64,000 nt of DNA from Setophaga petechia. Its lineage: Eukaryota; Chordata; Aves; Passeriformes; Parulidae. The position numbers and the translations under genes were made by a program. The notes under the pieces were generated by a model that worked only from the letters and a program-made list of their open reading frames with translations, was not told where the DNA came from and ran no database searches. The DNA is taken from the NCBI GenBank assembly GCA_024362935.1, contig JANCRA010000176.1, positions 186,001-250,000 on the forward strand, read 5' to 3'. Of the stretch, positions 25,635-38,340 are shown one piece after another; the first letter of the stretch is position 1, and each line of letters opens with the position of its first letter.

Positions 25635-26395
25635 TTCTTGGTCCCATCCCAACTTTCAAATCCCAAAAGATCCCACATTATGGGATTCTTTTTCCCATCC
25701 CAACCTTCACATTCCCAAAGGATCCTGGAGTTCTTGCTCCCATCCCAACCTTCAAATCCCAAAGGATACCGGGTTTTAGAATTCTTGTTCCCATCCCAAC
25801 CCTGACATTCCTGAGGATTCTGAATCCTGGAATTCTTGGTCCCATCCCAACCCTCACATTCCCAAGGATCCTGAAATCCTTGTTCTCATCCCAACCCTCA
25901 CAGTCTCAGGAATCCTGGATCCTGGGATTCTTATTCTCATCCCAACCCTGACATTCCCAAGGATTCTGGATCCTGGGATTCTTATTCCCATCCCAACCCT
26001 CAAATCCCAAAGGATTCTGGGTTTTACAATTCTTGTTCCCATCCCAACCCTGACATTCCTGAGGATTCTGGGTTCTGGGATTCTTCTTCACATTCCAACC
26101 CGCACATTCCTAAAGGATCCTGGGATTTTTATTCCCATCCCAACCCTGACATTCCCAAGGATCCTGGATCCTGGGATTTTTATTCCCATCCCAACCCTGA
26201 CATTCTCAGGAATCCTGGATCCTGGGATTCTTATTCTCCTCCCAACCCTGACATTCCCAAGCATTCGGGATCCTGGGATTCTTATTCACATCCCAACCCG
26301 CACATTCCTACAGGAACCTGGGATTTTCATTCCCATCCCAACCCTGACATTCCCAAGGATCCTGAAATCCTTGCTCCTATCCCAACCCTCACATT
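25635..26395. repeat. Minisatellite, about 50-bp unit
   Basis: About 15 units with CATCCCAACCCTGACATTCC followed by AAGGATCCTGGATCCTGGGA. Confidence 0.92.
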
Positions 26396-27179
26396 TTTCC
26401 AGAAAATTCCCGTGAAAAAAACCAACCCCAAACCAGCCCCAGTTTTTCTGGGAAAACCAAACTCATCCAGAAAAATCGTCACCTCCCGCTGCCATCCCAC
26501 TGTCCCCAAGGTCCCCTGGGGCTGGCGGTGACGCCAGGGAGAGCTCCGGGATCCCCCATCCCAACGGGATCCCCCAGGGACCCTCCAAAGGCTCGGGAAT
26601 CGCCGCGGGAAGGGCTCATCCCGGATTCCCGGGCTCTCCGGGAGCTGCAGCCGCCGTTCCAGCCGGGAGCATCCCGGGGACGCGGCTGCGGGGCCGGGAA
26701 GGGCCGCGGGCGTTTCCTGCGGGAGGGAAGGGAAGGGAAGGGAAGGGAAGGGAAAGGAGCGGAGCGGCCGCCCCACGGCGCTTCCGGCCATTCTTGCCGC
26801 TCCCCGGAGGGTTTCCAGAAAAAGCAGAGAGATCCAGGCCTGGAAGCTGAAATCATTCCCGAAAAAAAGGCAGGAATGCCAGCCCTTCCCAAGGCATGGG
26901 GCGGGAGACAGCCCAGACCCCAAACTCCGCTTTTGAGGTTTTTGGTGCCCGGCACCGAATCCAAACCCATCTTGGGGTCTCTTGGTGCTTCTCATCCCAG
27001 CGTGAAAACACCAGTGGAACTTGGGATGGGATTCCCAGGGAAGTGTTGGGGTTCCCATTCCTGGAGGTGTCCCAGGAATTCCTGGATGTGGCACTCGGGG
27101 GTCTGGGTTGGGGACAAGGTGGGGACTGGGCACGGGTTGGGATCGGTGACCTTGGAGGGATTTTCCAACATAACCAATT
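26396..27179. other. Unique block with GGAAGGGAAG tract
   Basis: Non-repetitive sequence, partly CpG-rich, with a short GGGAA microsatellite at 26725-26755. No exon recognised. Confidence 0.45.
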
Positions 27180-27830
27180 CTGGGATCTGGGGTTCTGGAA
27201 TTCTGGGATCGTTAGAATATGGGATTTGGGATTCTGGGATTGTAGGGTTCAGGGATTTGGGGGTTTTGGATTCTGGCATTCTCAGATCTAGGGTTCTGGA
27301 TTCTGGGACTGCAGGTTTCTGGAGTTCTGGGATCTGGGATTCTGGGGGTTTGGATTGTGGGATTGTGGAACCTGAGGCTCAGGGATTCTGTGATTGTGGG
27401 AAAGGGATTTTGGATTATGGGGTTCTGGGGTTCCAAAATCCTGAGTTCTGGAATTTTGGGATTTGGGGATTCCGGGTTCTGGGATTCTGAAATCCTGGAT
27501 TCTGGGATTTGGGGATTCTGGGGTTCTGAGATTCTGGGATTCTGAAATCCTGCATTCTGAGATTCTGAAATCCCAGATTCTGGGATTTGGGGATTCTGGA
27601 ATCCTGGATTCTGGAATTTTGGGATTTGGGGATTCTGGGTTCTGGGATTCTGAAATCCTGGCTTCTGTGATTTGGGGGATTCTGGGGTTCTGAGGTTCTG
27701 GGATTTGGGGATTCTGGGTTCTGGGATTCTTGGGTTTGGGGCTTCAGGGATTCTGAAATCCCAGATTCTGGGATTTGGGGATTCTGGAATCCTGGATTCT
27801 GGAATTTGGGGGTTCTGGGATTCCCAGAAA
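27180..27830. repeat. GGGATTCTGGGATTTGGGGA array
   Basis: Short units of GATTCTGGGATT and TCTGAAATCC over 650 bp. Confidence 0.92.
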
Positions 27831-27889
27831 GTGCCCCCCACAGCACCATCCCCTCCCAGCTGGGGCTGTGCAGGGCTGTGACCCCCGGC

Positions 27890-27965
27890 CCCACTGTGGG
27901 GTACAGGGGGCGTCTGTGGGGTGCAGGGGGCGTCTGTGGGGTGCAGGGGGCGTCTGTGGGGTGCC
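27890..27965. repeat. 20-bp repeat GTGGGGTGCAGGGGGCGTCT, four copies
   Basis: Near-perfect tandem copies. Confidence 0.9.
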
Positions 27966-28179
27966 CCCCCCCCGGGTCCCAGCCCTGCCAGCGCTGCGCT
28001 GCCACCCCCGGCCCCCGCCCGGCCCCGTTTGTCCCCGAGTCACGCGCCAGGGCCACCCCGGTGCCACCGAGCCGCCAGGGGCCCTCAATATTTCATGAGG
28101 GAGGAATCGGCCGCTCCCTGCTCGGGTTACCCCGGAGCGCGTCCCTGCTGTCCCCAGCGCCAGGCGGGCGGGCGGCCAG
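27966..28179. other. Unique CpG-rich island between repeats
   Basis: Contains CAATATTTCATGAGG, which stands out as non-repetitive. It may be a conserved non-coding element, but this cannot be shown here. Confidence 0.3.
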
Positions 28180-29245
28180 GGCCACCTGCTGCCACCCACT
28201 GCCACCCTCTGTCACCTGCTGCCTCCCGCTGCCACCCGGCCTGACACGGCCACACACACACACTGCCACCCGGCCTGGCCAGTGCCACCCGCTGCCACCC
28301 GGCCTGGCCAGTGCCACACGCTGCCACCCACTGCCACGTGGCTTGGTCAGTGTCACCCAGTGCCATCCTCTGACAGCCACTGCCACCACTGCCACCCTCT
28401 GCCACCAGGCCTGGCCAGTGTCACCTGCTGCCACCCGGCCTGGCACGGCCACACTGCCAGTCACTGCCACCCAGCCTAGCACGGCCACCCACAGCCACCC
28501 AGCCTGGCCAGTGCCACCTGACCTGGTACAGCTACCCTCTGCCACCTGACCTGGCCAGTGCCACCTCTGTCACCCACCCTCTGGTGCCCACTGCCACCAG
28601 ACCTGGCAATGCCACCCTCTGAAACCCTCTGTCACCTGCTGCCACCCACTGCCACCCGGCCTGGCCACTGCTACCCTCTGTCACTCTCTGTCAGCCACTG
28701 CCACCCTCTGTCACCAGGTCTGGCCTGTGCCATCCTCTGCCGCCCTCTGCCACATGCTTCCACCAGATGCCACCCAGCTTGGCACCCACTGCCACTCTGC
28801 CACATGCTGCCACCATTGCCCCCTGCTGTCCCCAGACCTGGCCACTGCCACCCTCTGTCACCTGCTGCCACCCACTGCCACCAGGTCTGGCCAGCGCCAC
28901 CCTCTGCCACCCTCTGTCACCCACTGCCACCAGGTCTGGCCAGTGCCGCCCTCTGCCACCCACTGCCACCAGGTCTGGCCAGCGCCACCCTCTGCCACCC
29001 TCTGTCACCCACTGCCACCAGGTCTGGCCAGTGCCACCCTCTGCCACCCACTGCCACCAGGTCTGGCCAGCGCCACCCTCTGCCACTTGCTGTCACCCTG
29101 TGCAACCACTGCCACCAGGTCTGGCACCCACTGTCACTGCTGCCACCCGCTGTCACCCACTGCCACATTCTGCCACAGCTGCCGCCTGGCCTGGCACCCA
29201 CTGCCACTTGCTGCCACCACTGTCCCCGCTGTCCCCAGGGCTGTC
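28180..29245. repeat. TGCCACC-based minisatellite
   Basis: Units such as CTGCCACCAGGTCTGGCCAG and TGCCACCCTCTGCCACCC across 1 kb, with a short CA microsatellite at about 28248-28262. Confidence 0.92.
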
Positions 29246-29480
29246 CCTGCCCGAGCGGTGGCACTGTCGCCGCTGTGGCACTGTCACGGCGGTGTCACCG
29301 CGGGCCCGGCCCACGCGGGCTCCGCCTGCCCCCGAGCCGTGCCCGTTGTCACAGTGACAGCGGTGACAGCGGTGACAGAGCTGCGCTGCCTCCGGGAGTG
29401 GGATGGTGGCAATTTACTCTTTGTGCTCCTTTTAGCTGCGGCCTCCCGCTCCTGCTCCGCCGCGCCGGGGGGAGGGAGCT
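29246..29480. other. Unique CpG-rich segment
   Basis: GC-rich non-repetitive sequence with CGGTGACAGCGGTGACAG. No exon assigned. Confidence 0.4.
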
Positions 29481-29484
29481 CGGG

Positions 29485-30835
29485 AATTCGGGAATTGGGG
29501 GATTCAGGGAGATCGGGGGATTTGGGGATTCGGGGGATTTGGGGATTCAAGAGAGTCGGAGAATTGGGGGGTTCAGGGGATCAGGGAATTCGGGGATTCA
29601 GAGGATTCAGGGAGATGAGGGGATTCAGGGATTCGGGGGATTCAGGAAATTTGGGGGTTCAGGGGATTCAGGGAGATGAGAGAATTCAGGGATTCGGGGA
29701 ATTCAGGAAATTTGAGGGTTCAAGGGATTCGGGGGATTCAGGGATTCAAAGGAGTCAGAGAACTGGGGGGTTCAGAGGAGTCAGGGATTTCGGGGATTGA
29801 GGGGATTCAGGGAGATGAGGGGATTCAGGGATTCGGGGGATTCAGGGATTCGGAGGATTCAGGAAATTTGGGGGTTCAGGGGATTCAGGGATTCAGGGAT
29901 TCAAAGGAGTCAGGAAATTGGGGGGTTCAGGGGACTCAGGAATTGAAGGATTCAGGGAAGTCAGGGGATTCAGGGATTTCAGCGGAATCAGGGATTTCGG
30001 GGGATTCAGGGATTTCGGGGGGTCAGGGGAGTCAGGGAATTCGGGGACTGAGGGATTCGGAAGATTGAGGGATTCGGGGATTTTAGGGGATTCAGGAAAT
30101 TTGGGGGTTCAGGGAATTCAGGGGAGTTGGGGATTGAGGGATTCACAGGATTCAGGGAAGTCAGGGGATTCAGGGAAGTCAGGGGATTCAGGGAAGTCAG
30201 GGGATTCAGGGAATTCAGAGGATTCAAGGATGCAGGGAATTTGGGGGATTCAGGGAATTTAGGGAGTCAGGGAATTTGGGGGATTTGGGGATTCAGGGGA
30301 GTCAGGGAATGCAAGGAATTCAGAGATTATGGGAAGTCCAGGGTTCGGGGAATTCAGGGGAGTCAGGGGATTCAGAAGATTCAGGGATGCAGAGAATTTA
30401 GGGGTTCAGGGAATTCAGAGATTCGGGGGAGTCAGGGGATTTAGGGAGTCAGGGAATGCGGGGAATTCAGGGATTCGGGAATTGAGAGATTCAGGGGATT
30501 CAGGGGATGCAAGGAATGCAGAGATTATGGGGAGTCCAGGGTTCAGGGAATTCAGGGAATTTGGGGGAGTCAGAGAATTCAGAGGATTCAGGGAATCCAG
30601 GGGATTATGGGGAGTCTGGGGATTCAGGGAATTCGGGGATTCAGGGAATTCAGAGATTCGGGGGAGTCAGGGATTCAGGGAATTTGGGGATTCAGGGAAT
30701 TCAGAGATTCAGGGGAGTCAGGGAATTCGGGATTTAGGGGAGTCGGGGAATTCGGGGAATTCAGAGATTCAGGGGAGCCAGGGAATTTGGGGATTCGGGG
30801 AAATCAGGGATTTAGGAATTCAGGGAATTCCACCC
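29485..30835. repeat. GGGGATTCAGGGAATTCGGG satellite
   Basis: 1.35 kb of 9- to 20-bp degenerate units of GATTCAGGG and GAATTCGGG. Confidence 0.93.
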
Positions 30836-31085
30836 CACGGTTCTCACTGAACCCCACAGCTCCAGCCGGGAAGAGCTGGCACAGCACATCCCAGTGGGCA
30901 CGGAGCAGGAAGAGGACAGGACCCCGTCCCTGTTCCCTGCCTCTGCCCATCCCAATTCCCAATTTTCCTCCCATGCACAGAGGGCCTGGAGCGCTCCAAG
31001 GATCCTCCAGCCACGGCTTTTCCATGGAAAATCCGGGACCAGCCCCACTGAACATGAATCCCTGAGCTGCACCCCAAATCCATCA
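30836..31085. other. Unique spacer
   Basis: No feature recognised. Confidence 0.45.
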
Positions 31086-34000
31086 CGGGCAGAGAGGGGA
31101 AGGGGAGGACAGAATTCCCCTCTGGAATGCAGGAGAGGGGAAGGGGAGAACAGAATTCCCCTCTGGAATAATGGAGAGGGGAAGGGGAGAGCAGAATTCC
31201 CCTCTGGAATACCAGAGAGGGAAAGGGGAGCCCAGGCTGCTTCCGTGGAATACAGGAGAGAAGGGAAGGGGAGCCTGGAACACCAAAACATGAGGAAAGG
31301 AGCCCAGGTTTTCCCCTGGAACACCAAAAGGTGGAAAAGGGAGCCCAGATTTTCCTTTGGAACACCAAAAGATGGGAAAGGGAGCCCAGATTTTCCCCTG
31401 GAACACCAAAAGATGGGAAAGGGAGCCCAGATTTTCCCCTGGAACACCAAAAGATGGGAAAGGGAGCCCAGGTTTTCCCCTGGAACACCAAAAGATGGGA
31501 AAGGGAGCCCAGGTTTTCCCCTGGAACACCAAAAGGTGGGAAAGGGAGCCCAGGTTTCCCCCTGGAACAACAAAAGTTGGGGAAAGGAGCCCAGGTTTTC
31601 CTTGGGAACAACAAAAGATGGAAAAGGGAGCCCAGATTTTCCCCTGGAACACCAAAAGATGGGAAAGGGAGCCCAGGTTTTCCCCTGGAACAACAAAAGA
31701 CGGGAAAAGGAACCCAGGTTTTCCCCTGGAACACCAAGAGAGGGGACAGCAAGCCCAAGCAGCTTCCCTGGAACAAGGAAAGAGCCCAGGATGCATCCCT
31801 GGAACACTGAGGGAGGAGAAAGGGAAGCCCAGGATGCTTCCCTGGAATATGAGAGGGAAAGGAGAGCTCAGGCTGTTCCCTTGGGATATGGGAGAGGAGG
31901 GAAGAGGAGCCTGGAACAGGGAGAGAGGAAAGGGAAGCACAGGATGGCTCCTGGAACACCAGGAGATGACAAAGGAGCCTGGGCTGCTTGCCTGGAACAT
32001 GGAGAGGAGAGGGGGAGTCCAAGCTGCTCCCTGGAACACTGGGAGAGCCCAGGATGCTCCCCTGGAACACTGGGAGGTGGGAAAGGGAAGCCCAGGCTGC
32101 ATCCCTGGAACATTGAGAGAGGGGAAAAGGAGCCCAGGCTGCTTCCCTGGAAACTGTGAGAGGAGAGGGGGAGTCCAAGCTGCTCCCTGGAACACTGAGA
32201 GAGGGAAAGGGGAACCCAGGAAGGCTCCTGGAACACTGAGAGAGGGAAAAGAGGAACCCCAGATGGCTCCTGGAACACTGAGAAAGGGAAAATGAGAACT
32301 CAGGATGGCTCCTGGAACATTGGGAGGGAAAAGGGGAACCCAGGATGGCTCCTGGAACATTGGGAGAGGGAAAGGGGAACCCAGGATGGCTCCTGGAACA
32401 TTGGGAGGGGAAATTGGAAGCCAGGATGGCTCCTGGAACACTGAGAGAGGGAAAAGAGGAACCCCAGATGGCTCCTGGAACACTGAGAAAGGGAAAATGG
32501 GAACCCAGGATGGCTCCTGGAACATTGGGAGAGGGAAAGGGGAAGCCAGGATGGCTCCTGGGACACTGAGAGAGGAAAATAAGAACTCAGGATGGCTCCT
32601 GGGACACTGAGAGGGGAAATGGGAACCCAGGATGGCTCCTGGAACACGGAGGGAAAAGAGGAAGCCAGGATGGCTCCTGGAACACGGAGAGAAGGAAAGG
32701 AGGAACCCAGGGTGGTTCTTGGAACACGGAGAGAGGAAAAGGGGAAGCCAGGATGGCTTCTGGGACACTGAGAGAGGGAAAAAGGGAACCCAGGGTGGTT
32801 CTTGGAACACTGGGAGAGGGAAATGGGAACCCAGGATGGCTCCTGGAACACTGGGAGGGGAAAATGGGAAGCACAGGATGGCTCCTGGAACATTGGGAGG
32901 GGAAATTGGAAGCCAGGATGGCTCCTGGAACACTGAGAGAGGGAAAAGAGGAACCCCAGATGGCTCCTGGAACACTGAGAAAGGGAAAATGGGAACTCAG
33001 GATGGCTCCTGGAACATTGGGAGAGGGAAAGGAGGAACCCCAGATGGCTCCTGGAACACTGAGAGAGGGAAAGGGGAAGCCAGGATGGCTCCTGGAACAC
33101 GGAGAGAGGAAAGTAGGAACTCAGGATGGCTCATGGAACACTGAGAAAGGGAAAATGGGAACCCAGGATGGCTCCTGGAACATTGGGAGGGAAAAGGGGA
33201 ACCCAGGATGGCTCCTGGAACACTGGGAGGGAAAAGGAAAGCACAGGATGGCTCCTGGAACATTGGAGGGAAAAATGGGAAGCCAGGGTGGTTCTTGGAA
33301 CACTGGGAGAGGGAAAAGGAGCCCGGGCTGCTCCCTGGAATGCAGGAGAGGAGAAGGGGAGTTCAGGCTGTTCTCTTGGAATACAGGAAAGATGGGAAGA
33401 GGAGCCTGGAACAGCAAGAGATGGGAAAGGGAAACACAGGATGCATCCCTGGGAACTGTGAGAGGAGAGGGGGAGCCCAGGACGCTTCCCTGGAATATGA
33501 GAGGGAAAGGAGAGTTCAGGCTGTTCCCTTGGGATACGGGAGAGGAGGGAAGAGGAGCCTGGAACAGTGACAGGCAGGAAGGGGAGCCCAGACTGCAGCC
33601 CTGGAACACCGAGAGATGGGAAAAGGAGCCCAGGATGCATCCCTGGAATACAGGGGAGGAGAGGGGGAGTCCAAGCTGCTCCCTGGGAACACTGGGACAG
33701 GGGAAAGGGAATCCAGGATGCTTCCCTGGAACACAGCAGGGAGGAAAATGAGCCTGGGCTGCTTCCTTGGAACACTGAGAGACGGGAAAGGGAGCTCAGG
33801 CTGCTCCCTGGAACATTGAGAGAGGGAAAAAGAGCCCGGACCAAATCCCTGGAACACTGAGGGATGGGAAAAGGAGCCCGGGCTGCATCCCTGGAATGCA
33901 GGAGAAGAGAGGAGAAGTCCAAAATTCTCCCCTGGAATAATGAAAGATGGGAAAAGGAGCCTGGGCTGCATCCATGGAACATTGAGGGATTGGAGAAGGA

Positions 34001-34905
34001 ACTGGGGACAAATCCCTGGCACACCGAGGGATGGGAAAAGGAGCTCGGGCTGCATCCTTGGAATGCAGGAGATGGGAAAAGGAGCCCGGGCTGCATCCCT
34101 GGAACACCGAGGGATGGGAGAAGGAGCCCAGGCTGCATCCATGGAACACTGAGGGATGGGAAAAGGAGCTCGGGCTGCATCCTTGGAATGCAGGAGATGG
34201 GAAAAGGAGCTCGGGCTGCTCCCTGGAACACTGAGAGAGGGAAGGGGAGCTCGGGCTGCTTCCCTGGAATGCAGGAGAGGAAAAGGGGAGTCGAAAATTC
34301 TCCCCTGGAATAATGAAAGATGGGAGAAGTAGCCTGGGCTGCTCCCTGGAGCACCGAGGGATGGGAACAGGAGCCCGGGCTGCATCCCTGGAATGCAGGA
34401 GAGGAAAGGGGGAGTCGAAAATTCTCCCCTGGAATAATAAAAAATTGGGGAAGGAGCCCAGGCTGCTCCCTGGAACACCGAGGGATGGGAAAAGGAGCCC
34501 GGACCAAATCCCTGGAACACTGAGGGATACGAAAAGGAGCCTGGGCTGAATCCCTGGAATGCAGGGGAGGAAAAGGGGAGTCCAAAATTCTCCCCTGGAA
34601 TAATGAAAGATGGGAAAAGGAGCCCAGGCTGCATCCCTGGAATGCAGGAGACGGGTAAAGGAGCCCGGACCAAATCCCTGGAACACTGAGGGATGGGAAG
34701 AGGAGCCTGGGCTGAATCCCTGGAATGCAGGAGATGGGAAAAGCAGCCCGGGCTGCTCCCTGGAACACCGAGGGATAGGAAGAGGAGCCCGGGCTGCATA
34801 TCTGGAACACCGAGGGGTGGGAGAAGGAGCTCAGGCTGCATCCCTGGAAGGCAGGAGATGGGAAGAAGAGCTCGGGCAGCATCCCTGGAATTCAGGAGCC
34901 GGGCA
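31086..34905. repeat. 3.8-kb minisatellite, 41-45-bp units
   Basis: About 90 units share CCTGGAACACTGAGAG or CCTGGAACACCAAAAG followed by GGGAAAGGGAGCCCAGG. There are three sub-arrays: 31.1-31.8 kb (41-bp ACACCAAAAGATGGGAAAGG), 32.2-33.3 kb (AACCCAGGATGGCTCCTGGA) and 33.5-34.9 kb (GAGGGATGGGAAAAGGAGCC). The minus-strand open frame of over 700 codons here is repeat-driven. Confidence 0.95.
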
Positions 34906-36269
34906 GGGGAGCCCTCGCAGCCCCCCCGGCCGTGTCCCCTCCCCGCACTCGCGCTCCACACGTGCCTCGCCGCCCGCACGTGGTGCCGCGCGGGGGAGGC
35001 AGCGCTGGGAATTTTTAGGGGCTGGAATTCTCGGCAGAACGTTCCGTAGTGCAGGGCGGGCTGCTCGGCTCGGGGAGCGCTCCAGCGCCGCTTCGGGGGG
35101 GTTCGGGTGGTTTTTGGGTGGTTTTGTGTCGTCCCCGGAGCACGAGAGAGCGGCGCAGCACCAAACACGGGCGGCTCGGGCGGGGGGTTCACGCCAGATT
35201 TCCCAAAATATTGAGAATATTCGGGAATTATCCACGGGTTGGGGTGTTTAGGGTTTTCAGGCTGCTCAGCGACACCAAAAAAACCCAAAATAACAGCGGT
35301 GCCCCCACCCTTGGGAGTGCCCGAGGCCAGGCTGGAGCAACCCGGGAGGGTGAAAGGTGTCCATGGATGGGGATGAGCTTTAAACTGCCTTCCACCCAGA
35401 GCATTCCAGGATAATTTCCCGGGAATAAAAGGCCCCTCCTCGGTGCCTTTTGTGCCCCTTTGGCCTCGCCCAGGGCTCCCGTGCAGGTGCAGGAAGCACA
35501 AAGAGCCCCCCGGGTTATGTAAGAGCAGCTCTGAGGAGGAATTTTGGGAATCTGATGCCTCCGTCACCCACAGGACGGGAGGACAGAAGTTTCCAGGGAA
35601 GTTTATCCAGGGGAAATCCAGAGGGGACCTGCACCTGCTCAGCTTTGGAATCTCCTTCCTCAAACCCAGCCTGGGAGGAGCACACAGGGGTAAATTCACT
35701 TTCCCCAAGGCATCAGGGGGCAACTTCACCAGATGAGGCCCAGAAAGGATCCCAACCCCACAAACGCCATAAATCCCATGAATTCCCTGCTCGGGGCTGC
35801 CCAAAAATCAACCCCGAGTGCCGGGAACAGCTCCCGACCCGGGCCAGCCCGGCCGGGCACAACTCCCTGCTCAACTTCAGCTCCCGCACCCACAAAATCG
35901 GATTTTTGAGGGGAGATCCTCTCAACCCTGCCCAAACCACAACCGGAGGAGCCACAAAACCAACACCAGGCCCCGGCCCGAACCCCCCCGCGGCCACCCC
36001 GAACTCTGCCTGCCGCCGGCTCCCGTTCCCGGCAAAATCCGCCCCCAAAATCCCGGCACGAGCCCACGGCTGCCAGCCCCGTTCCCCGCTGTTCTCCCCC
36101 CGAACGCGCCGCGCTCGGCTGCCCACGCGGCCCCGGGCACATCGCAGCCCCCGTTCCGCGGGGAGCGGAGCCTCGGCCTCCCCCCCGTCCATCCCCGCCC
36201 CCGAACGCCCCCGCAGCATCCCCCGCGCTGCCGCCCCCGCCCCGCGCATCCCCCGGTGGCTCCCGGTAC

Positions 36270-36305
36270 CTGCGGGGCTGCGGGCGGCGCGGCCCGAGCC
36301 ACCAT
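36270..36305 (-). other. Candidate alternative first coding exon end (MVARAAPPAAPQ)
   Basis: A GCGGCGATGG start context is followed by 12 codons ending in CAG before a GTACCG donor, phase 0. The acceptor at 10110 is also open in phase 0 and runs into the SHANK3 exon, so joining the two would give an in-frame N-terminal extension. This is inference; no transcript evidence is available. Confidence 0.25.
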
Positions 36306-36464
36306 CGCCGCGGCGGCCGCCGGCGGCGGAGCGGAGCGGGGCGGGAGCGTTGCGGGAGCGTTTGCGGGGCGGGGGCGGCGGCGGGGCCGGGCGGGGAGCG
36401 GCGCGCACGGCGGATCCCCCGCGGGCTCGGCCCCCGCCGCCGGCAGCGGGGCTCAGTTTTAGGA

Positions 36465-36478
36465 GTTGTCATGGCAAC
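36465..36478. promoter_or_regulatory. X-box-like motif (RFX)
   Basis: GTTGTCATGGCAAC is an imperfect palindrome matching the RFX X-box (two half-sites, 2-bp gap) with one mismatch, inside the CpG island and just upstream of the candidate minus-strand exon. Confidence 0.4.
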
Positions 36479-37309
36479 GGCCAGCCCGGTGCGCACGGAA
36501 GGGGCGGGCGCACGGAGAAACTTCGGCGGCCCCGCGGGCGGGGGTCCCGGTACCCCCCGAGCTCCCGCTGATCCCCACGGTTCTTGCGCATCCCCCCGTC
36601 CCGGATCCCCGTTTCTCGGTGTACCCCGGTCCGTCCCGCCCGCCCTGCGGGGTTCGCTGCCCCCGAGATGAGCAGCGGGGGCGGGGGGCAGCGCCGACCC
36701 CCGCGCCGCTCCCTCCTCGGTGCCCCCCGAGCACCCCGAAACCTCCCGAACCCCGGGGCGAGGCACCGGCACCGCCCCGGCCCCTCCGGGGGCACCGGGC
36801 GCTCCTGCCCCGCCGGTCCCGGCCCCGCAGCCCCGATGGGGAGCGGGGCAGCCCCAGCCCCGCGCTCGGGGGGCGGCCGGACCCCCCCGGACCCCCCGGT
36901 GCCGGTACCTGGCTCGGTGCCGCTCTCGGCCGGCGGCCGCTCCGCTGTGGCGCCCGCGGGGCCGGATCCCGCAGGAAACTCCCGGCCCCGGCGGCTCCGC
37001 TCGGCCCCTTTCCTGCCAGGAAGGGACACCCGGCCCCGCCGGCCACCGCCCCCGGCCGCGTCCTGCCCGGGCTGGGGACAGCGCTGGGGACAGCGGGGAC
37101 AGCCCGGGGGACAGCGCGGGGCACCCAGGGGACAGCGCAGGACCCCCGGGACAGCCCAGGGCTCACAGGGGGACAGCGGGGACAGCACAGGACCCTGGGG
37201 ACAGCCCGAGGCTCACACCGGGACCCAGGGGCACCGCCAGTGGGGACGGGGCACAGGGTGGGCACAGGCAACTGCGGGTGACAGGGGGGATGTGGCGTGT
37301 CCAGCTCTG

Positions 37310-37720
37310 GGGTCACTGCCCCGCTCCGGGGTCAGTGCCAGCTGTGGGGTCAGTGCCTGGCTCCAGGACCTTTGGGGTCAGTGCCAGATCCGGGGTCAGT
37401 GCCCGGCTCTGGAGTCTCTGGGGTCAGTGCCAGCTGTGGGATCAGTGCCCAGGTCTGGGGTCTTTGGGGTCAGTGCCCGGCTTTGGGGTCTCTGGGGTCA
37501 GTGCCAGCTGTGGGGTCAGTGCCAGCTGTGGGGTCAGTGCCAGCTCCGGACGCGCTGCCCGGCCCTATCAGGAGCACAGGAAACACCTTGGCGGGACCGG
37601 GATTGTCCCTTCCTGTGGGACCCGGGCGGGGACAGAGCCGGCAGCACGGCACGGGGACAGAGGGACACGGGGACAGAGGGACACGGGGACAGAGGGACAC
37701 GGGGACAGAGGGACAGGCGG
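37310..37720. repeat. GGGGTCAGTGCCAGCTGT and GGGACAGAGGGACAC arrays
   Basis: 37310-37550 repeats an 18-20-bp GGGGTCAGTGCC unit. 37650-37710 repeats an 18-bp GGGGACAGAGGGACAC unit four times. Confidence 0.88.
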
Positions 37721-37899
37721 TGCCCTGGCTGCGGCGCTCGCGGTGGCACTGCCCCGGCCAGGCGTGGGTGGGCACACAATGGGGCAGTGCCGGAGCTGGG
37801 CGGGGACAAGGGGACAAGGTCACAGCTCCTGCCGGGCACAGGGCCAGCTCGCAGCGCTGTCACCCTTGGCACGGAGGGAGGGACTCACCCACTCCCACA

Positions 37900-38340
37900 G
37901 CACTGCCTGTCCCCATGTCCCCACCCCCTGTCCCCTGCGTGTCCCCATCCCCCCTTTTCCTGTCCCCCCTGGATGTCCCCATGCCCCCTTTTCCTGTCCC
38001 CATTTCCTTTTCCTGCCCTCTCCGATGTCCCCAAGCCCTCCCTGCTCTGATGTGCCCCTCCAGCTGTCCCCTGCCCTCTCAGGTGTCCCCCAACCTCCTT
38101 TTCCTGCTACCCCTATGTGTCCCTGTCACTGCCCATGTCCCCATGTGTGTCCCTCTCCCCCTACCCTGTCCCCCATGTGTTTCCCCATGTGTGCCCCTGT
38201 CCCCCCTCTGTGTCCCCATCCCCTTCCCCTGTCCCCACGTGTGTCCCCGTGCACTCCCCGTGTCCTCATGTGTGCCCCTGTCCCCCCTCTGTGTCCCATC
38301 CCCATGTGTGCCCCTGTCCCCTCACCTGTCCCCACACATG
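37900..38340. repeat. TGTCCCCATGTGTGCCCC low-complexity array
   Basis: Pyrimidine-rich repeats of TGTCCCC, CATGTGTG and CCCCTG modules. Confidence 0.8.

Larger units (their letters stand above)
34910..37150. promoter_or_regulatory. Second CpG island complex
   Basis: CpG-dense unique DNA peaks at 34910-35180 and 35930-37140. It carries two minus-strand donor-like sites (GCAG/GTACCGGG at 36270 and CCAG/GTACCGGC at 36909) and an RFX X-box-like palindrome. It looks like a promoter region for a minus-strand transcript, possibly an upstream SHANK3 promoter, but no complete gene could be read. Confidence 0.6.

Noticed and set aside
33516..35804. Minus-strand open frame of about 760 codons with SPSVFQG-like repeats
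   Set aside because: Reads through the 41-45-bp minisatellite; periodicity keeps frames open by chance.
36466..37281. Plus-strand open frame through the CpG island as a gene
   Set aside because: Low-complexity Pro/Arg/Gly translation of GC-rich DNA, with open frames on the other strand and no recognisable domain.
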